Source: Rappaport israeli (lineage in GTDB: Bacteria; Pseudomonadota; Gammaproteobacteria; Cardiobacteriales; Cardiobacteriaceae). From it: DNA of 45,426 nt. The notes beneath the pieces were generated by a model. It was not told the origin of the DNA, searched no databases, and was given only the letters and a program-made list of their open reading frames with translations. Below are positions 28,267 through 37,719 of this stretch, one piece after another. Each line of letters opens with the position of its first letter. The stretch's first letter is position 1. The DNA is taken from contig NZ_LXHZ01000014.1 of the NCBI RefSeq assembly GCF_001888055.1, positions 1 to 45,426 of the forward strand, written 5' to 3'. Position numbers and translations under genes: made by a program.

Positions 28267-29208
28267 TTAATCCGTTTGTGCAACCAAATACAACCCATTT
28301 TCGGCATCGTATTTTTGATACCAAAAGGCACGGGCAAGATGCTCAATAGAATGGGGGAAAACCCATTTGCCAAGGCTATAAATGCACTCTACATATTGAC
28401 TGGGATATTGGTTATTACGGCTGTGTTGCATTTGTCCTTGGTCAAATTGCGGTGAAATCGCCTGATAGCCTACAGGGATTGGTACAAGCCAGCCACGCCC
28501 TTTTTTGACGCTGGTTGTCGTCCATTCACGCCCTGTCTCATCACTTGGAATGTGGTGGAGCGTGGCAGTTTCAAGCAGGGCATCCAAAGCGGTGGTGGTG
28601 GGGTCATTGGCTTTTAGCTCGCTGGTTATCGCCTGCAACTGCTCAAAGGCATCAATCAGCACAAAGGCAGGCAATAAGTAAGGGGTCATTTCATTCACAT
28701 CAGCACCTTTATAAAATTGCACAGGATTGTTATAAGCTAAGCCCACCACACTACCGCCAGCAATGCGTTGCTGTTGTATCAGTCGCCAAACGCTGGCGGT
28801 AAGTTTGGTTTGTTCATCGTCGCTTAAATCATCATCGGCATAAACGCCAATTGCCAAAGACACGGTCAAATGACAGCGACCTTCTTCAATGATAGAGGCG
28901 GTTTTGCCGTCTTTTTTGATTGGGTTGCGAGTTTGGATAAAGCTAAAATCTTTATAATCGCTTTCACGATAGATTTGCGGTTGGCAATCAAAGCAAGCGA
29001 TTAACACACCGTCCAACCGCACGTTGTTTAATCCGTCAATATCGCCTATTTTTCGGCTTAAAGCGTGGATTGCCCCTGTAAAACCTGTAATGGCAGGAAA
29101 ACCGTAAGTCAATGGGCTAGATATGGCATTGGCATTGTTGATTTTAATGCGATTGACCAATAAATAACCCACGCATTCTAAGTTTGGATAAATAAAGCTC
29201 ATACCCAT
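28267..29208 (-). CDS. csy2: Type I-F Cascade protein Cas5f (Csy2)
   Basis: Subunit that caps the 5' end of the crRNA together with Csy1. The 313-aa protein has the N-terminal region with LTYGFPAITGFTGAIHALSRKI (about residues 33-54), a recognisable Csy2 segment. It also contains RGWLVPIPVGYQAIS and AYIYSLGKWVFP-like strands towards the C-terminus. Length is close to the roughly 330 aa usual for the family and the frame is intact. The start overlaps the end of csy1 by 10 bases. Confidence 0.9.
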   Translation of the reverse strand: MGMSFIYPNLECVGYLLVNRIKINNANAISSPLTYGFPAITGFTGAIHALSRKIGDIDGLNNVRLDGVLIACFDCQPQIYRESDYKDFSFIQTRNPIKKDGKTASIIEEGRCHLTVSLAIGVYADDDLSDDEQTKLTASVWRLIQQQRIAGGSVVGLAYNNPVQFYKGADVNEMTPYLLPAFVLIDAFEQLQAITSELKANDPTTTALDALLETATLHHIPSDETGREWTTTSVKKGRGWLVPIPVGYQAISPQFDQGQMQHSRNNQYPSQYVECIYSLGKWVFPHSIEHLARAFWYQKYDAENGLYLVAQTD

Positions 29209-30569
29209 TCTCCTTTGCCCAGTCTTAGGGCTTTTTTGATTTCGTTGTCCATTTCACGTCGCCACTCGTTATGCTCAGGGTCGGCAAAATCGTGGGCAAC
29301 GGCTTTAAATTCACTTTTTAAAATGCCTTGCAACCAATGGGCAAAATCAATCTCTATGGCACGTTGCCAGTTGTCGCTTGCTCTGGCGTTTTTAAAGTCT
29401 TCTTCACCGTCTAAGCTGGCACGCTTGGGGTCAAGCCAGTATTTTTGGTGCATTGGCAAATGGTGATAATCCTTGCTCCAGCCTGCAGGGCGTATGGCTT
29501 GCAAGGTTTCGCCCAAACTCAACACGTGATAGGCAATGTCTGACAAAATCGCTTTGCGAGCGTTTCTAATATTGACGTTGTTATAATTGGTTTTAATGAG
29601 ATTAAATAAGGCGTGCAAAGCGTCTTTAGCTTGGTATTGCAAGGCTTTGGCATCAAAAAAACTTTTGGCACTGCGTGATAAGCGAATATCTTTTGATTGA
29701 CGAAAAGCAGGGGGCATTGATGGCAACAGATAGTTGCATCCGCCTTGTTTGCTCATCAGTTGGCTCACCCCTTGTGGGTTACTGCCACCAATATTAACCA
29801 CAGCTAGATTATGAATGGTTGGGTAGCTTTTTTGAATTTCATTGTCTTTGTTGCGGTTTTTTCTGGCTGTTGTGTTGTTTTCATCTGAAAAACGCATTTT
29901 TTGCACTTGATTATAAAAATGATTGGTTAGTGAAACAGGATACAAAGGCACCAAACAAATATAATCATCTTCTATCGCCCACAAGATTTGTTTGTTTCGC
30001 TCGTCTGTTTTTGGGTTTATGATTTGACTTAACGCCACTTGATAAAAAATGTCTTTTAGTCTTTTGGCTTCTTGAGGGTTGCTGTGTAATACCGCTGTTA
30101 GGGCGGGGTGTTGTTTTAAAATTAACTGTCCTATTGTTATATCATTGACCACCACAAAATTAAGAAATGCGGATAACGGCAAAGCAGCTGCGTTACCACT
30201 GGCATCAATCGCTGGTTTTGCTAGGCTGTGGTGTCCTGCGAAATTGTGATTATTTTTAACATCAAAAATTAGATTATCACCTTTTGAGCTGGAATGAATA
30301 CCCTTTGAAATATGTGTACCAAAGCTCAGTTGATTTGCCATTCGGTCGGCTGCATCGCTCAACCAAACATCTTTTTGATATTTGTCTTTTATGGGCTGTA
30401 AGGTCTCATTGATTTTGGCGATTGTTGCCACGTCGTTATCTTCTATGGCTTTTTCCAGCTGTTTTTGTTCTGTTTTGGTTTTTTTGTCGTATTGAGCGGT
30501 TAAAAATGCTTGAATGGCATCTTTGATTTGTTCGCTACTTATCTGCTCAATCTTGCTTTGTTTGCTCAT
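29199..30569 (-). CDS. csy1: Type I-F Cascade large subunit Cas8f (Csy1)
   Basis: Large subunit thought to read the PAM and, with Csy2, hold the crRNA 5' handle. The 456-aa protein has a Lys/Glu-rich helical N-terminus, then ADRMANQLSFGTHISKGIHSSSKGDNL, VVNIGGSNPQGVSQLMSKQGGCNYLLPSMPPAF, and a C-terminal part with RAIEIDFAHWLQGILK and DPEHNEWRREMDNEIKKAL, which are family-typical stretches. It is intact and slightly longer than the Pseudomonas protein. It lies between cas2-3 and csy2 in the operon. Confidence 0.92.
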   Translation of the reverse strand: MSKQSKIEQISSEQIKDAIQAFLTAQYDKKTKTEQKQLEKAIEDNDVATIAKINETLQPIKDKYQKDVWLSDAADRMANQLSFGTHISKGIHSSSKGDNLIFDVKNNHNFAGHHSLAKPAIDASGNAAALPLSAFLNFVVVNDITIGQLILKQHPALTAVLHSNPQEAKRLKDIFYQVALSQIINPKTDERNKQILWAIEDDYICLVPLYPVSLTNHFYNQVQKMRFSDENNTTARKNRNKDNEIQKSYPTIHNLAVVNIGGSNPQGVSQLMSKQGGCNYLLPSMPPAFRQSKDIRLSRSAKSFFDAKALQYQAKDALHALFNLIKTNYNNVNIRNARKAILSDIAYHVLSLGETLQAIRPAGWSKDYHHLPMHQKYWLDPKRASLDGEEDFKNARASDNWQRAIEIDFAHWLQGILKSEFKAVAHDFADPEHNEWRREMDNEIKKALRLGKGEWV

Positions 30570-30641
30570 TTCTGTTCTTACCTTTTATTAAAATTAAAAT
30601 AAATCAAAATATTATTAAAAATACATCATTACCAAATTAGC

Positions 30642-33600
30642 TTAGTTAAACTTTTTCCAACAGCCAAAGCGTTCATCAAAATAATAGCTTTGTTGGGTTT
30701 TATTGTTTTGCTGGGTTGCTAAGGCAATGTTGGAAAAACGTATCACCACAGAATTTGGGCTAAGCTCTACAAACCGATGCTCAAGCTCTATCAACACTTG
30801 CTGTAAATGACTGTCCAGCCACACACTGACAAAAGGACTGGTGGTTGCCATAACATAAGGCTCAATCACGCTGTTTTCTGTATTGCTACCAGATAGCCCA
30901 TAGTGCTTGACGCTGTCGGCGTGATAGACGTTAAAGGTGTCATCATTGGGCTTCATTTCATCGGGTTTAAAATCATTAGGTTTGATAATGTAGCTAACAT
31001 TGGCACGCCCTGAGCGAAATGGGGTCAGACCGCTTAAATGCGTATGACTGCGATTGGCGGTGTGTGCGTCTTTAAAATAGGCATTGACCACATTAAAGCG
31101 AGAGTTGTTCATCAAATCCGCCATAACTTGATGCTCCAAATCCGCCAAATTGGTTGTGGGCTTGGGGGTAGCCGATTGTTCTATACGGCTTGTGGCATCT
31201 AGTTTTTGTAGGGTGCTTTGGGGGATTAAATCGCTCATATCGTGGCTGTCAAGCTTATGTTGCTGGCTTTCAAACCCAGGTCTGCTAAATACAACTTGAC
31301 TGGTGTTTGGGTTGGTGTGCTGGCTTTTTAAAGCTTGGATATTGTATTGCCAAATGCCAATATTGGCACAGCTTGCGATTTTGTCTGGACGATGTCGCCA
31401 CACACGCCCTGCCAGCTGAATGATTGACCGCATTGAACTGGGTTCAACGATTGCCCAATCATAATCATGGTCTCGCCCAACTTCCGCCACAGCGGTGGCA
31501 AGCACGATAAAAATATGGTGGGTCTTGTGCGGATTTTTGCCAATGGCGTGAGCAATGTCGGCACGTTCTATGATGTCTTGGTCGCTGGCATTTTGCCGAT
31601 TGAGTAGGGCATCAAGGCGATTTTCCAAACGATTTCTTAGTGCCAGTACCTGCTGGGAGTGATAACAGCACAAATAAAAATGGCTATCGCTGTCATCAAA
31701 GCTTGTCAGAGCAATGGCGGTAGGGTCTATGGTATCTGCTGGCGGTTTGGTGGACAAGTTAGCCGATAAATTAGCAAGCGGTGGGCAAAGCTGATGAATT
31801 GCTTGGGCAAGCTGCATCAGCGGCTGAATGTTTGCCATACGGATAAGCCCAACGCTTACTTTTTTGCCATTGGCGGATAAGTGGTGTTGCTGATGAAATG
31901 AATGGGCGTAATTCAACAGTTGCCAAGCCAATGCCTGATAAAACTGTGCTTGATTTTCGCTGTTGTATGTTGGCGAAAGCGGTAAAATTTGTGCCATTCG
32001 TCTGGGCGGTAATTTTGCCAAAAATTGCGTGCGTTTTGTGGTGAATTTTTTATGCCAAGCGGTAAAATCGCTGGCGTTGTCAAGCGATTCACTGTGGCAA
32101 TGGTTTTCATCAAACCACGCACAAACCACCTTGGGACTGGCATAACCAAACTGCTGATTATAAATCACTCGCCCTGCCAAATACGCTTGGTACAGCCCTG
32201 TCAGCATATCAGGTGGTAATGTTGCCGATGACAACAGCACCTTTGAACCAAATAAGCCCGCCAAATGAATAAGCCGAGACAAGGCGGGCAAGTCGTTTTG
32301 GTCAAAATCATCAGGCTCATCAATAATCAAATCACCGCTAAATAGCCTAAGCATTGGAGCGATGTATTTGCCCCCTCGCTGGCATTCTGACGCTTGCATT
32401 AAATGGTCAATGGTACAAACCACAATCGGCGAGGCGAGCAATTGGCGAGATGTGTTGTCTTTGATGACAGTGCCCAAATTTAGCTCCTCTAGCACCTCAT
32501 CATAATCATCACCGTCTACCCAATCATCAACGAGATTTTGTGCCGACTCACTACCCAATTGGGCAAAAGAATTGTTGCCGTCATCGTCTACCGATTCTGT
32601 TTTTAACTCAAACAGTTGTTTATGGGCGTGTCCGCCGACCAAAACCGCCAATTGTCTGTCGTCCAACTGTAAGTTTTGGCGAAAACTTTGCCCTGTTTGC
32701 AAGGTCAAAACACGCAAACCCAACGCAATGCTAAGTCTCACCCCTGTTTTGGGATTGGCAAGGGCATACATAATACGAGCGTTGCCAATGGTTTTGCCAC
32801 CCCCTGTTGATGTCATATTAACGCCAAAAAATCCGTGCGTTTGGGCAAGTTCGCTTTGACTGCGTGCCAATTTAAAGGCGTGATTTTGCCAAGCAAATCG
32901 CTGATTGGCGGTGTTTTTTGCCAGTGGTTCGTGATTGCTAAGCCGTGGTAACTGTTGATGTAAAATGGGCAAACGGCGGCAAAATTGGGCGGTAAACTGA
33001 GCCACGCCAAGCAAATGCTCATCAAGAGACTGATTGGCTTGCCCTGTTTTGCGGTCGGTATTGGCAATCAGCTTATTTTGCCAATCTTGACTGCCTTTGA
33101 CTCGCCGTGCGGTGTCTTCTTTGGTTAGGCTAGAATAATTGTGGTCGCCGACCATAAGGCTAAGCCTTGAGAGCATCAGCAAAAAAGGGTCGGCAATGGC
33201 GGTATTTGCTTGACTGGCAAGCTTGGAAAGTTGCCCCAAAACCGTATCTTGTTCGGCTTTTTTGGCATAGCGTTTGAGCTGTTTTTGCCAATCTGGACTG
33301 TATAGCACAAGCTCATTAAAGCAAAAAAACTCTGATAATTGTTCTTGGGTCATTATCTCAAAGGACGCTGGATTTTTGACCCAATAATCGTAGGCTTTGA
33401 GATATTTTTGATAGTAGCTAGTCAAATTGCGTTTAAAATAACGGTTGTCCACCTTTAAATATTCATCTTTTTGCTTAGCTTTAAAAAAATACGTCTCCAA
33501 AGGCGGTAGGCGGTGATGTGTAACAATCAGCCACGCTATCCATTGGGCGACAGGCGGTAGACGGTCAAACTCGCTTGGTTCAATTTGGTTTGGTTCAATG

Positions 33601-34178
33601 GCGGTTTGCAAGGTGTTGGCAGTCAGCTGTTGGCTTGTCAAAAATTCATCAATCGTTTGTAATCGTTGCCATACCGCTTGGTCGGTTTGGCAATCTTTTA
33701 TCAGCCACACCCACAGCTTTAACGACAACCATTCGTGGCGGTAGGGGTCGCCTGCTTTGCTTGGGTGAAATAGTTTATGCTGAAAACCATTGTTTGATTT
33801 GCCAATGTCGTGCAACAACGCCGCTAAGGTGCTAACAAGCGTTATTGCATTGAGCCTTTGCCAATTATTCTCCCATTCGTTGTGCAAAATAGACCGCTTG
33901 GTGCGATTGACCGCCACCCAGCCTTGAGTGTCAAATTGTTTGCGGTTGCCCACCACCCACACCAGCTGGGTGTGCTTGCGAGTGCGGATACGATGACAGC
34001 TGACGGCGGTGGATTTGGTCGCCGATGCCTTAAGCAGTCTTCTTACCGTCTCAAGTCCCTCTTCGGTAATCGGCGTTTGCCACACGTTATCGCCAATGCG
34101 ATTTGCAAAAGTATCTAAAATCCGCCGAGTGCGTTTTAGGGCGTTTTTTTGACATTGTGATACAAAAGTAACCAGCAT
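30642..34178 (-). CDS. cas3: Type I-F Cas2-Cas3 fusion helicase-nuclease
   Basis: Fusion protein that serves both in spacer acquisition (Cas2 part) and target degradation. The first 85 or so residues are a Cas2 domain (MLVTFVSQCQKNALKRTRRIL). An HD nuclease follows with LLHDIGKS (His-Asp at about residue 123), then a superfamily 2 helicase with Walker A TSTGGGKT, Walker B-like LIIDEPDDF, SSATLPP and QLAGRVWRHRP (motif VI). The total of 1178 aa is typical. I start it at 34178 because TTGGAG precedes that ATG and Cas2 begins MLVTF; a longer start at TTG is less likely. It follows cas1 after a 176-base gap and is free of frameshifts over 3.5 kb. Confidence 0.95.
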   Translation of the reverse strand: MLVTFVSQCQKNALKRTRRILDTFANRIGDNVWQTPITEEGLETVRRLLKASATKSTAVSCHRIRTRKHTQLVWVVGNRKQFDTQGWVAVNRTKRSILHNEWENNWQRLNAITLVSTLAALLHDIGKSNNGFQHKLFHPSKAGDPYRHEWLSLKLWVWLIKDCQTDQAVWQRLQTIDEFLTSQQLTANTLQTAIEPNQIEPSEFDRLPPVAQWIAWLIVTHHRLPPLETYFFKAKQKDEYLKVDNRYFKRNLTSYYQKYLKAYDYWVKNPASFEIMTQEQLSEFFCFNELVLYSPDWQKQLKRYAKKAEQDTVLGQLSKLASQANTAIADPFLLMLSRLSLMVGDHNYSSLTKEDTARRVKGSQDWQNKLIANTDRKTGQANQSLDEHLLGVAQFTAQFCRRLPILHQQLPRLSNHEPLAKNTANQRFAWQNHAFKLARSQSELAQTHGFFGVNMTSTGGGKTIGNARIMYALANPKTGVRLSIALGLRVLTLQTGQSFRQNLQLDDRQLAVLVGGHAHKQLFELKTESVDDDGNNSFAQLGSESAQNLVDDWVDGDDYDEVLEELNLGTVIKDNTSRQLLASPIVVCTIDHLMQASECQRGGKYIAPMLRLFSGDLIIDEPDDFDQNDLPALSRLIHLAGLFGSKVLLSSATLPPDMLTGLYQAYLAGRVIYNQQFGYASPKVVCAWFDENHCHSESLDNASDFTAWHKKFTTKRTQFLAKLPPRRMAQILPLSPTYNSENQAQFYQALAWQLLNYAHSFHQQHHLSANGKKVSVGLIRMANIQPLMQLAQAIHQLCPPLANLSANLSTKPPADTIDPTAIALTSFDDSDSHFYLCCYHSQQVLALRNRLENRLDALLNRQNASDQDIIERADIAHAIGKNPHKTHHIFIVLATAVAEVGRDHDYDWAIVEPSSMRSIIQLAGRVWRHRPDKIASCANIGIWQYNIQALKSQHTNPNTSQVVFSRPGFESQQHKLDSHDMSDLIPQSTLQKLDATSRIEQSATPKPTTNLADLEHQVMADLMNNSRFNVVNAYFKDAHTANRSHTHLSGLTPFRSGRANVSYIIKPNDFKPDEMKPNDDTFNVYHADSVKHYGLSGSNTENSVIEPYVMATTSPFVSVWLDSHLQQVLIELEHRFVELSPNSVVIRFSNIALATQQNNKTQQSYYFDERFGCWKKFN

Positions 34179-34354
34179 TTGACACTCCAAGCGGTGAGTT
34201 TTTGATTGATATTTATTTTAATTGGTATTAGTGTTAATGGCGGTTTAATTGGCTTACTAAATAACCGTGAAAAAGCTAAATACGCTCAGTTAAAACAGCT
34301 AAAAATGGTTTTTAATGATTTTAGTTTAAAGCGTTAAAAAAATTATTGCACCAA

Positions 34355-35326
34355 TCACCAATCACGATTTAATGCCAAGGTTTTCACCGTTTCAAACAAA
34401 TAATCCAATACCTTATACGTGGTAAAATAATTCAAACAATCTTGGCGAAATTCTTGCTCACTTAAATTGTCCATAGCCCCAATAAATGCCAATGGCAACA
34501 CAATGGCATCTTTGATAATATCGGCAACATCAAACACCAACGCCCCTCGTCGTGTCTTGCCGTGCATCACCGCAAAACTGTGGGGAATGCCAAGCACCCA
34601 AGTGGTTGCCCCAAGTCCATACGCCAAATAATTGCCGTGATTCAAAAAATTATTGGCTTTGTCCGTGCCGTTATGATTGCGACCAAAGCCTGCATTGGCA
34701 GTACACAGAGCAGCAAAGCGGTATAATTCTTTGGTCATTCGCCCCTCAAGGGTGAGCAGTTCATTGACATTATTTTGGCATATAATTTGTTGTTGATAGT
34801 GATTTAACAAGCTTGCGATTTGTGGATTTTGACTGTCAAAACCATAACTTTTTAAGGCATTGTCTCGCCCCCAAACTTGAGCCAAAAACTGCAAACGTGC
34901 ATTTTGTAGCCGTTTTGCCATTGCCAAGCGTTTGGTATCATCCCACCACCACGACAGCCAGCCTTGCACATATTCGGTGGGACGGTATTCACTTTGTGGC
35001 GTAAACCACGCCACTTCTGACGCCTGTTCTGTGCCCATAAATAAAGGCGTGCCACCACCGCCACAAAATCCAACCAACACCCCGGCCGCTGCCAGCATTC
35101 GCATTGCTGCTTGGGTAATGGACGTACCCGTCCCAAGCAAAAGACAGGTGGTGTTGGCAATGGGAATGTTGTAATACAGATTTTCTTTGTCGCTTTCGGT
35201 TAAATACAAAATCCGCCCGTCTTTTTGCATCACACGGCAATGCTCTAAATAATACAAATTGGCACGCTTGGAGTGGAGAATGGTTTTAAGCTCTATAGGC
35301 TCAATGAGGCGGTTGTTTTTTCTCAT
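34355..35326 (-). CDS. cas1: Type I-F CRISPR integrase Cas1
   Basis: Inserts new spacers together with the Cas2 part of Cas2-3. The 323-aa protein has the I-F Cas1 start NNRLIEPIELKTILHSKRANLYYLEHC (split by no break), GVLVGFCGGGGTPLF, the catalytic Glu in LTLEGRMTKELYR, His in VLGIPHSFAVMHG, and Asp in LVFDVADIIKD. It is the first gene of the operon; the promoter for all six cas genes should be in 35327-35422. The -10/-35 elements are not obvious to me. Confidence 0.94.
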   Translation of the reverse strand: MRKNNRLIEPIELKTILHSKRANLYYLEHCRVMQKDGRILYLTESDKENLYYNIPIANTTCLLLGTGTSITQAAMRMLAAAGVLVGFCGGGGTPLFMGTEQASEVAWFTPQSEYRPTEYVQGWLSWWWDDTKRLAMAKRLQNARLQFLAQVWGRDNALKSYGFDSQNPQIASLLNHYQQQIICQNNVNELLTLEGRMTKELYRFAALCTANAGFGRNHNGTDKANNFLNHGNYLAYGLGATTWVLGIPHSFAVMHGKTRRGALVFDVADIIKDAIVLPLAFIGAMDNLSEQEFRQDCLNYFTTYKVLDYLFETVKTLALNRDW

Positions 35327-35422
35327 GACGACTTATTTAATAATTACAATCCCTCAATACTAGCACACTATAGGAAAAGTAGTAGAAGGATAAGCTTATG
35401 GTTTGGGAAGCTTCTAAGGGTC

Positions 35423-35993
35423 TTAAACGCCAAATTGATTCGAAAGTTTATAAAAGTAATTGCCACATGCTTTTTCAACATCTTTATAAATAGATTTACC
35501 ACTCGTTATAATAGCAAGATAATCAATACCAGCGTTTGTTAACGCAAGTTTTTTAATATTATCACGTACTTGAGCATGTTGTGCATAATGCCCTGAACCA
35601 TGAATTTCTATCGCTAATATAGGGATAAAATTAGCATCAGTAACAAGAAAATCAACACGCTTAGACATAATATCGCGATAGTGTTTTTTGTGACTGTGCA
35701 CGAGAATCTCTCCAAGAGAGACTTGTGCAAAAATCTGCAATGCAAGTCTACCCCTGGCAGCAAGAATGGCTTGATAAGCAATTTGCTCTGTTTTATTGAG
35801 CAAAGCCTGTTTTTTATATCCCCCCAGTTGCACGCGCTCAGTTTGTTTTTGATAGAAATTTTTAGAGTTAAAGCGCCTTTTCTTAGTTAAAGTAACTCCA
35901 AAAATAAAAACAAAAGACAATAACAGCAAAACTAGTCAAACCAAACAATAGTTGCATCATATTTAGACCACTAGGTGAAATAAGCCAATCCAT
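35423..35993 (-). CDS. Membrane-anchored DUF2726 protein, restriction-endonuclease-like (one frameshift)
   Basis: The soluble part has SKRVDFLVTDANFIPILAIEIHG, a pattern like the D-(x)n-E-x-(K/H) core of PD-(D/E)xK nuclease folds, then YLAIITSGKS; this is the DUF2726 domain (about residues 65-180). A hydrophobic helix precedes it. The visible frame starts at a weak TTG; removing one base from the A4 run (35928-35931) links it to an ATG at 35993 and gives 189 aa beginning MDWLISPSGLNMMQLLFG. The biochemical role of DUF2726 is unknown; the fold is inferred. It is co-oriented with the cas genes, about 100 bases upstream of cas1, next to an integrase remnant. Confidence 0.62.
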
Positions 35994-36094
35994 ATTATGG
36001 TTAATTTGCCTAGCTTTTGCTTGATTCTTTTGTGCATTATGCTCAATCTAACTTTTTAAGTCATGGACAGGAAGTAAAAGTCCAAGTACCACAC

Positions 36095-36394
36095 TTATGA
36101 GAGGGAACAGTTGATATTGGGCGCTTGTCTGTTTTTACATTCTGCTAAAGGGTCTATGCCTTTACGTAAATGATAACGTAACTCTAGCGCTTCATCTCGT
36201 GCGCCTCTAATACTCATGGCAGGATAGCGCCCCAAAGACATATTGCGTTCACGCTGATTAAATTGATAGCGAAAATTCCAAAAGTAAGACCCGCTGTTGG
36301 TGATTTTTAGAGTTAATCCATCTCCATCAGTTAAGCGTAAATAACCCTTGCTAGGAATTTCTGCAGATTGAATGATTTTGTCAGTTAATTTCAT
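36095..36394 (-). pseudogene. Tyrosine integrase remnant (N-terminal arm-binding domain only)
   Basis: The segment MKLTDKIIQSAEIPSKGYLRLTDGDGLTLKI, then WNFRYQFNQRERNMSLGRYPAMSIRGARDEALELRYHLRKGIDP, is the DUF4102 arm-type DNA-binding domain of P4-like integrases. It stops after about 100 residues with an unrelated short tail, so the core-binding and catalytic domains (R-H-R-Y) are missing. The start is taken at 36394 because family members open this way; the upstream 25 codons look like chance frame. It lies 224 bases from the 3' end of tRNA-Ser and reads away from it, the usual position of such an integrase at its attachment site. Confidence 0.8.
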
Positions 36395-36617
36395 GATGCT
36401 AGAAAAATAATTGCTTATCTTTAGACTAGCAGCAAGAAACCCATTTAGGAATAGTCCAAAAAAAACCACCCCAAAAAGCGAAATATACGGACATGATAAG
36501 ACATAAACGGACAGGATTAAATTTATCTAATACTTTGAATTAGCTGATTTTTAAACCGCCAAAAAAAGAAAAAGGCAATAAAAAAAGCGACTTGTAAAAG
36601 TCGCTTTTTGCTTGAGG

Positions 36618-36706
36618 TGGCGGAGGGACAGGGATTCGAACCCTGGAAGGGCGTTAACCCTTGCCGGTTTTCAAGACCGGTGCATTCAACCGCTCTGCCA
36701 TCCTCC
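36618..36706 (-). tRNA. tRNA-Ser (anticodon UGA), one base missing from the acceptor stem
   Basis: The minus strand has a D-arm TGGCAGAGCGGTTGAATG, an anticodon stem CCGGT around CTTGAAA with anticodon TGA (plus-strand TCA at 36671-36673), a long variable arm, a T-arm CAGGGTTCGAATCCCTG, and encoded CCA. The 3' acceptor strand TCCCTCC should pair with GGAGGGA, but the sequence reads GGAGGA before TGGC, one G short. This is an independent sign of a one-base loss in the sequence. The flank downstream holds an integrase remnant. Confidence 0.93.
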
Positions 36707-36834
36707 GCGGCAAGGGGATATTATAGCTAGATAAAGTTGGATTGTCTAGTTTTTGTAAAAACTTTGTATGCAATTTTTTGCAACAAAAAGATCAAAATAA
36801 TTGCTTAAATTATATTGTTTCAAGCATTTAATTT

Positions 36835-36866
36835 AAAAAACCGACTCTTTGGGAGTCAGTTTTTGT
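36835..36866 (-). terminator. Rho-independent terminator of rplM-rpsI
   Basis: On the minus strand AAACTGACTC / GAGTCGGTTT forms a hairpin with one weak pair, followed by a T6 run. It lies about 20 bases past the rpsI stop. Confidence 0.82.
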
Positions 36867-36884
36867 GTTCGAAGAAAATTTGAC

Positions 36885-37274
36885 TTAACGTTTTGAGAAC
36901 TGAGTTGCTCGGCGTGCTTTGTGCAATCCAACTTTCTTACGCTCAACTTCACGAGAATCACGAGTTAGGAATCCTGCTTTACGCAATGGCTCACGAAGAT
37001 CTTGATTGTAAGATTGTAAAGCACGCGAGATGCCATGACGAATAGCACCAGCTTGACCACTAGAGCCACCACCGCTTACGGTGATATAGAAATCAAAATT
37101 TTCCTTCATATCCACAACATCTAATGGCTGACGAACAATCATTCTTGCAGTCTCACGACCAAAATATTCGTCCAATGGTTTTTGGTTAACAATGATATTA
37201 CCGTTGCCACGACGTAAAAATACGCGTGCTGAAGAAGATTTACGGCGACCTGTAGCGTAGTATTGTTCTGTCAT
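36885..37274 (-). CDS. rpsI: 30S ribosomal protein S9
   Basis: Small-subunit head protein whose C-terminal tail contacts P-site tRNA. The 129-aa chain contains [36 protein letters not shown] (about residues 66-84) and ends [24 protein letters not shown], all classical S9 features including the terminal KR. It follows rplM after 13 bases, the conserved rplM-rpsI unit. Confidence 0.97.
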   Translation of the reverse strand: MTEQYYATGRRKSSSARVFLRRGNGNIIVNQKPLDEYFGRETARMIVRQPLDVVDMKENFDFYITVSGGGSSGQAGAIRHGISRALQSYNQDLREPLRKAGFLTRDSREVERKKVGLHKARRATQFSKR

Positions 37275-37287
37275 AATAATAATTTCC

Positions 37288-37719
37288 TTAAATCTCTAAT
37301 GCGATAGGCTGTTGTGCGCTATGTTCATGCTGTTCACCAGCATAGATTTTTAATTTTTTCAATTGAGCACGTCCTAAAGGACCACGAGGAAGCATGCCTT
37401 TTACAGCAAGCTCAATGATTTTTTCTGGTTTTTTAGCTTGTAATTGCTCAAAATTTGCTGATTTTAAATTACCAATATAGCCAGTGTGATGGTAATACAT
37501 TTTATCTTGTCTTTTTTTGCCAGTAACAGCGACTTTTTCAGCATTTATGACGATAATGTAGTCGCCAGTGTCGATGTTAGGAGTAAATTCAGGTTTGTGT
37601 TTGCCACGTAGACGGTGGGCAATTTCTGAAGCTAAACGTCCGAGGGTTTTGCCTTCGGCGTTCACTAAATACCAATCACGTTGTATTGTAGATGGTGTGG
37701 CGGTAAATGTTTTAGACAT
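37288..37719 (-). CDS. rplM: 50S ribosomal protein L13
   Basis: Early-assembling large-subunit protein. The 143-aa chain has [55 protein letters not shown], and the C-terminal [22 protein letters not shown] place the start at 37719 ([10 protein letters not shown]), preceded by GGAGAG; 28 further upstream codons lack family similarity. First gene of the rplM-rpsI unit. Confidence 0.96.
   Translation of the reverse strand: MSKTFTATPSTIQRDWYLVNAEGKTLGRLASEIAHRLRGKHKPEFTPNIDTGDYIIVINAEKVAVTGKKRQDKMYYHHTGYIGNLKSANFEQLQAKKPEKIIELAVKGMLPRGPLGRAQLKKLKIYAGEQHEHSAQQPIALEI

Noticed and set aside
34179-34354. Possible small gene or array between cas1 and cas2-3
   Set aside because: AT-rich, with no convincing reading frame, ribosome-binding site or regular repeats.
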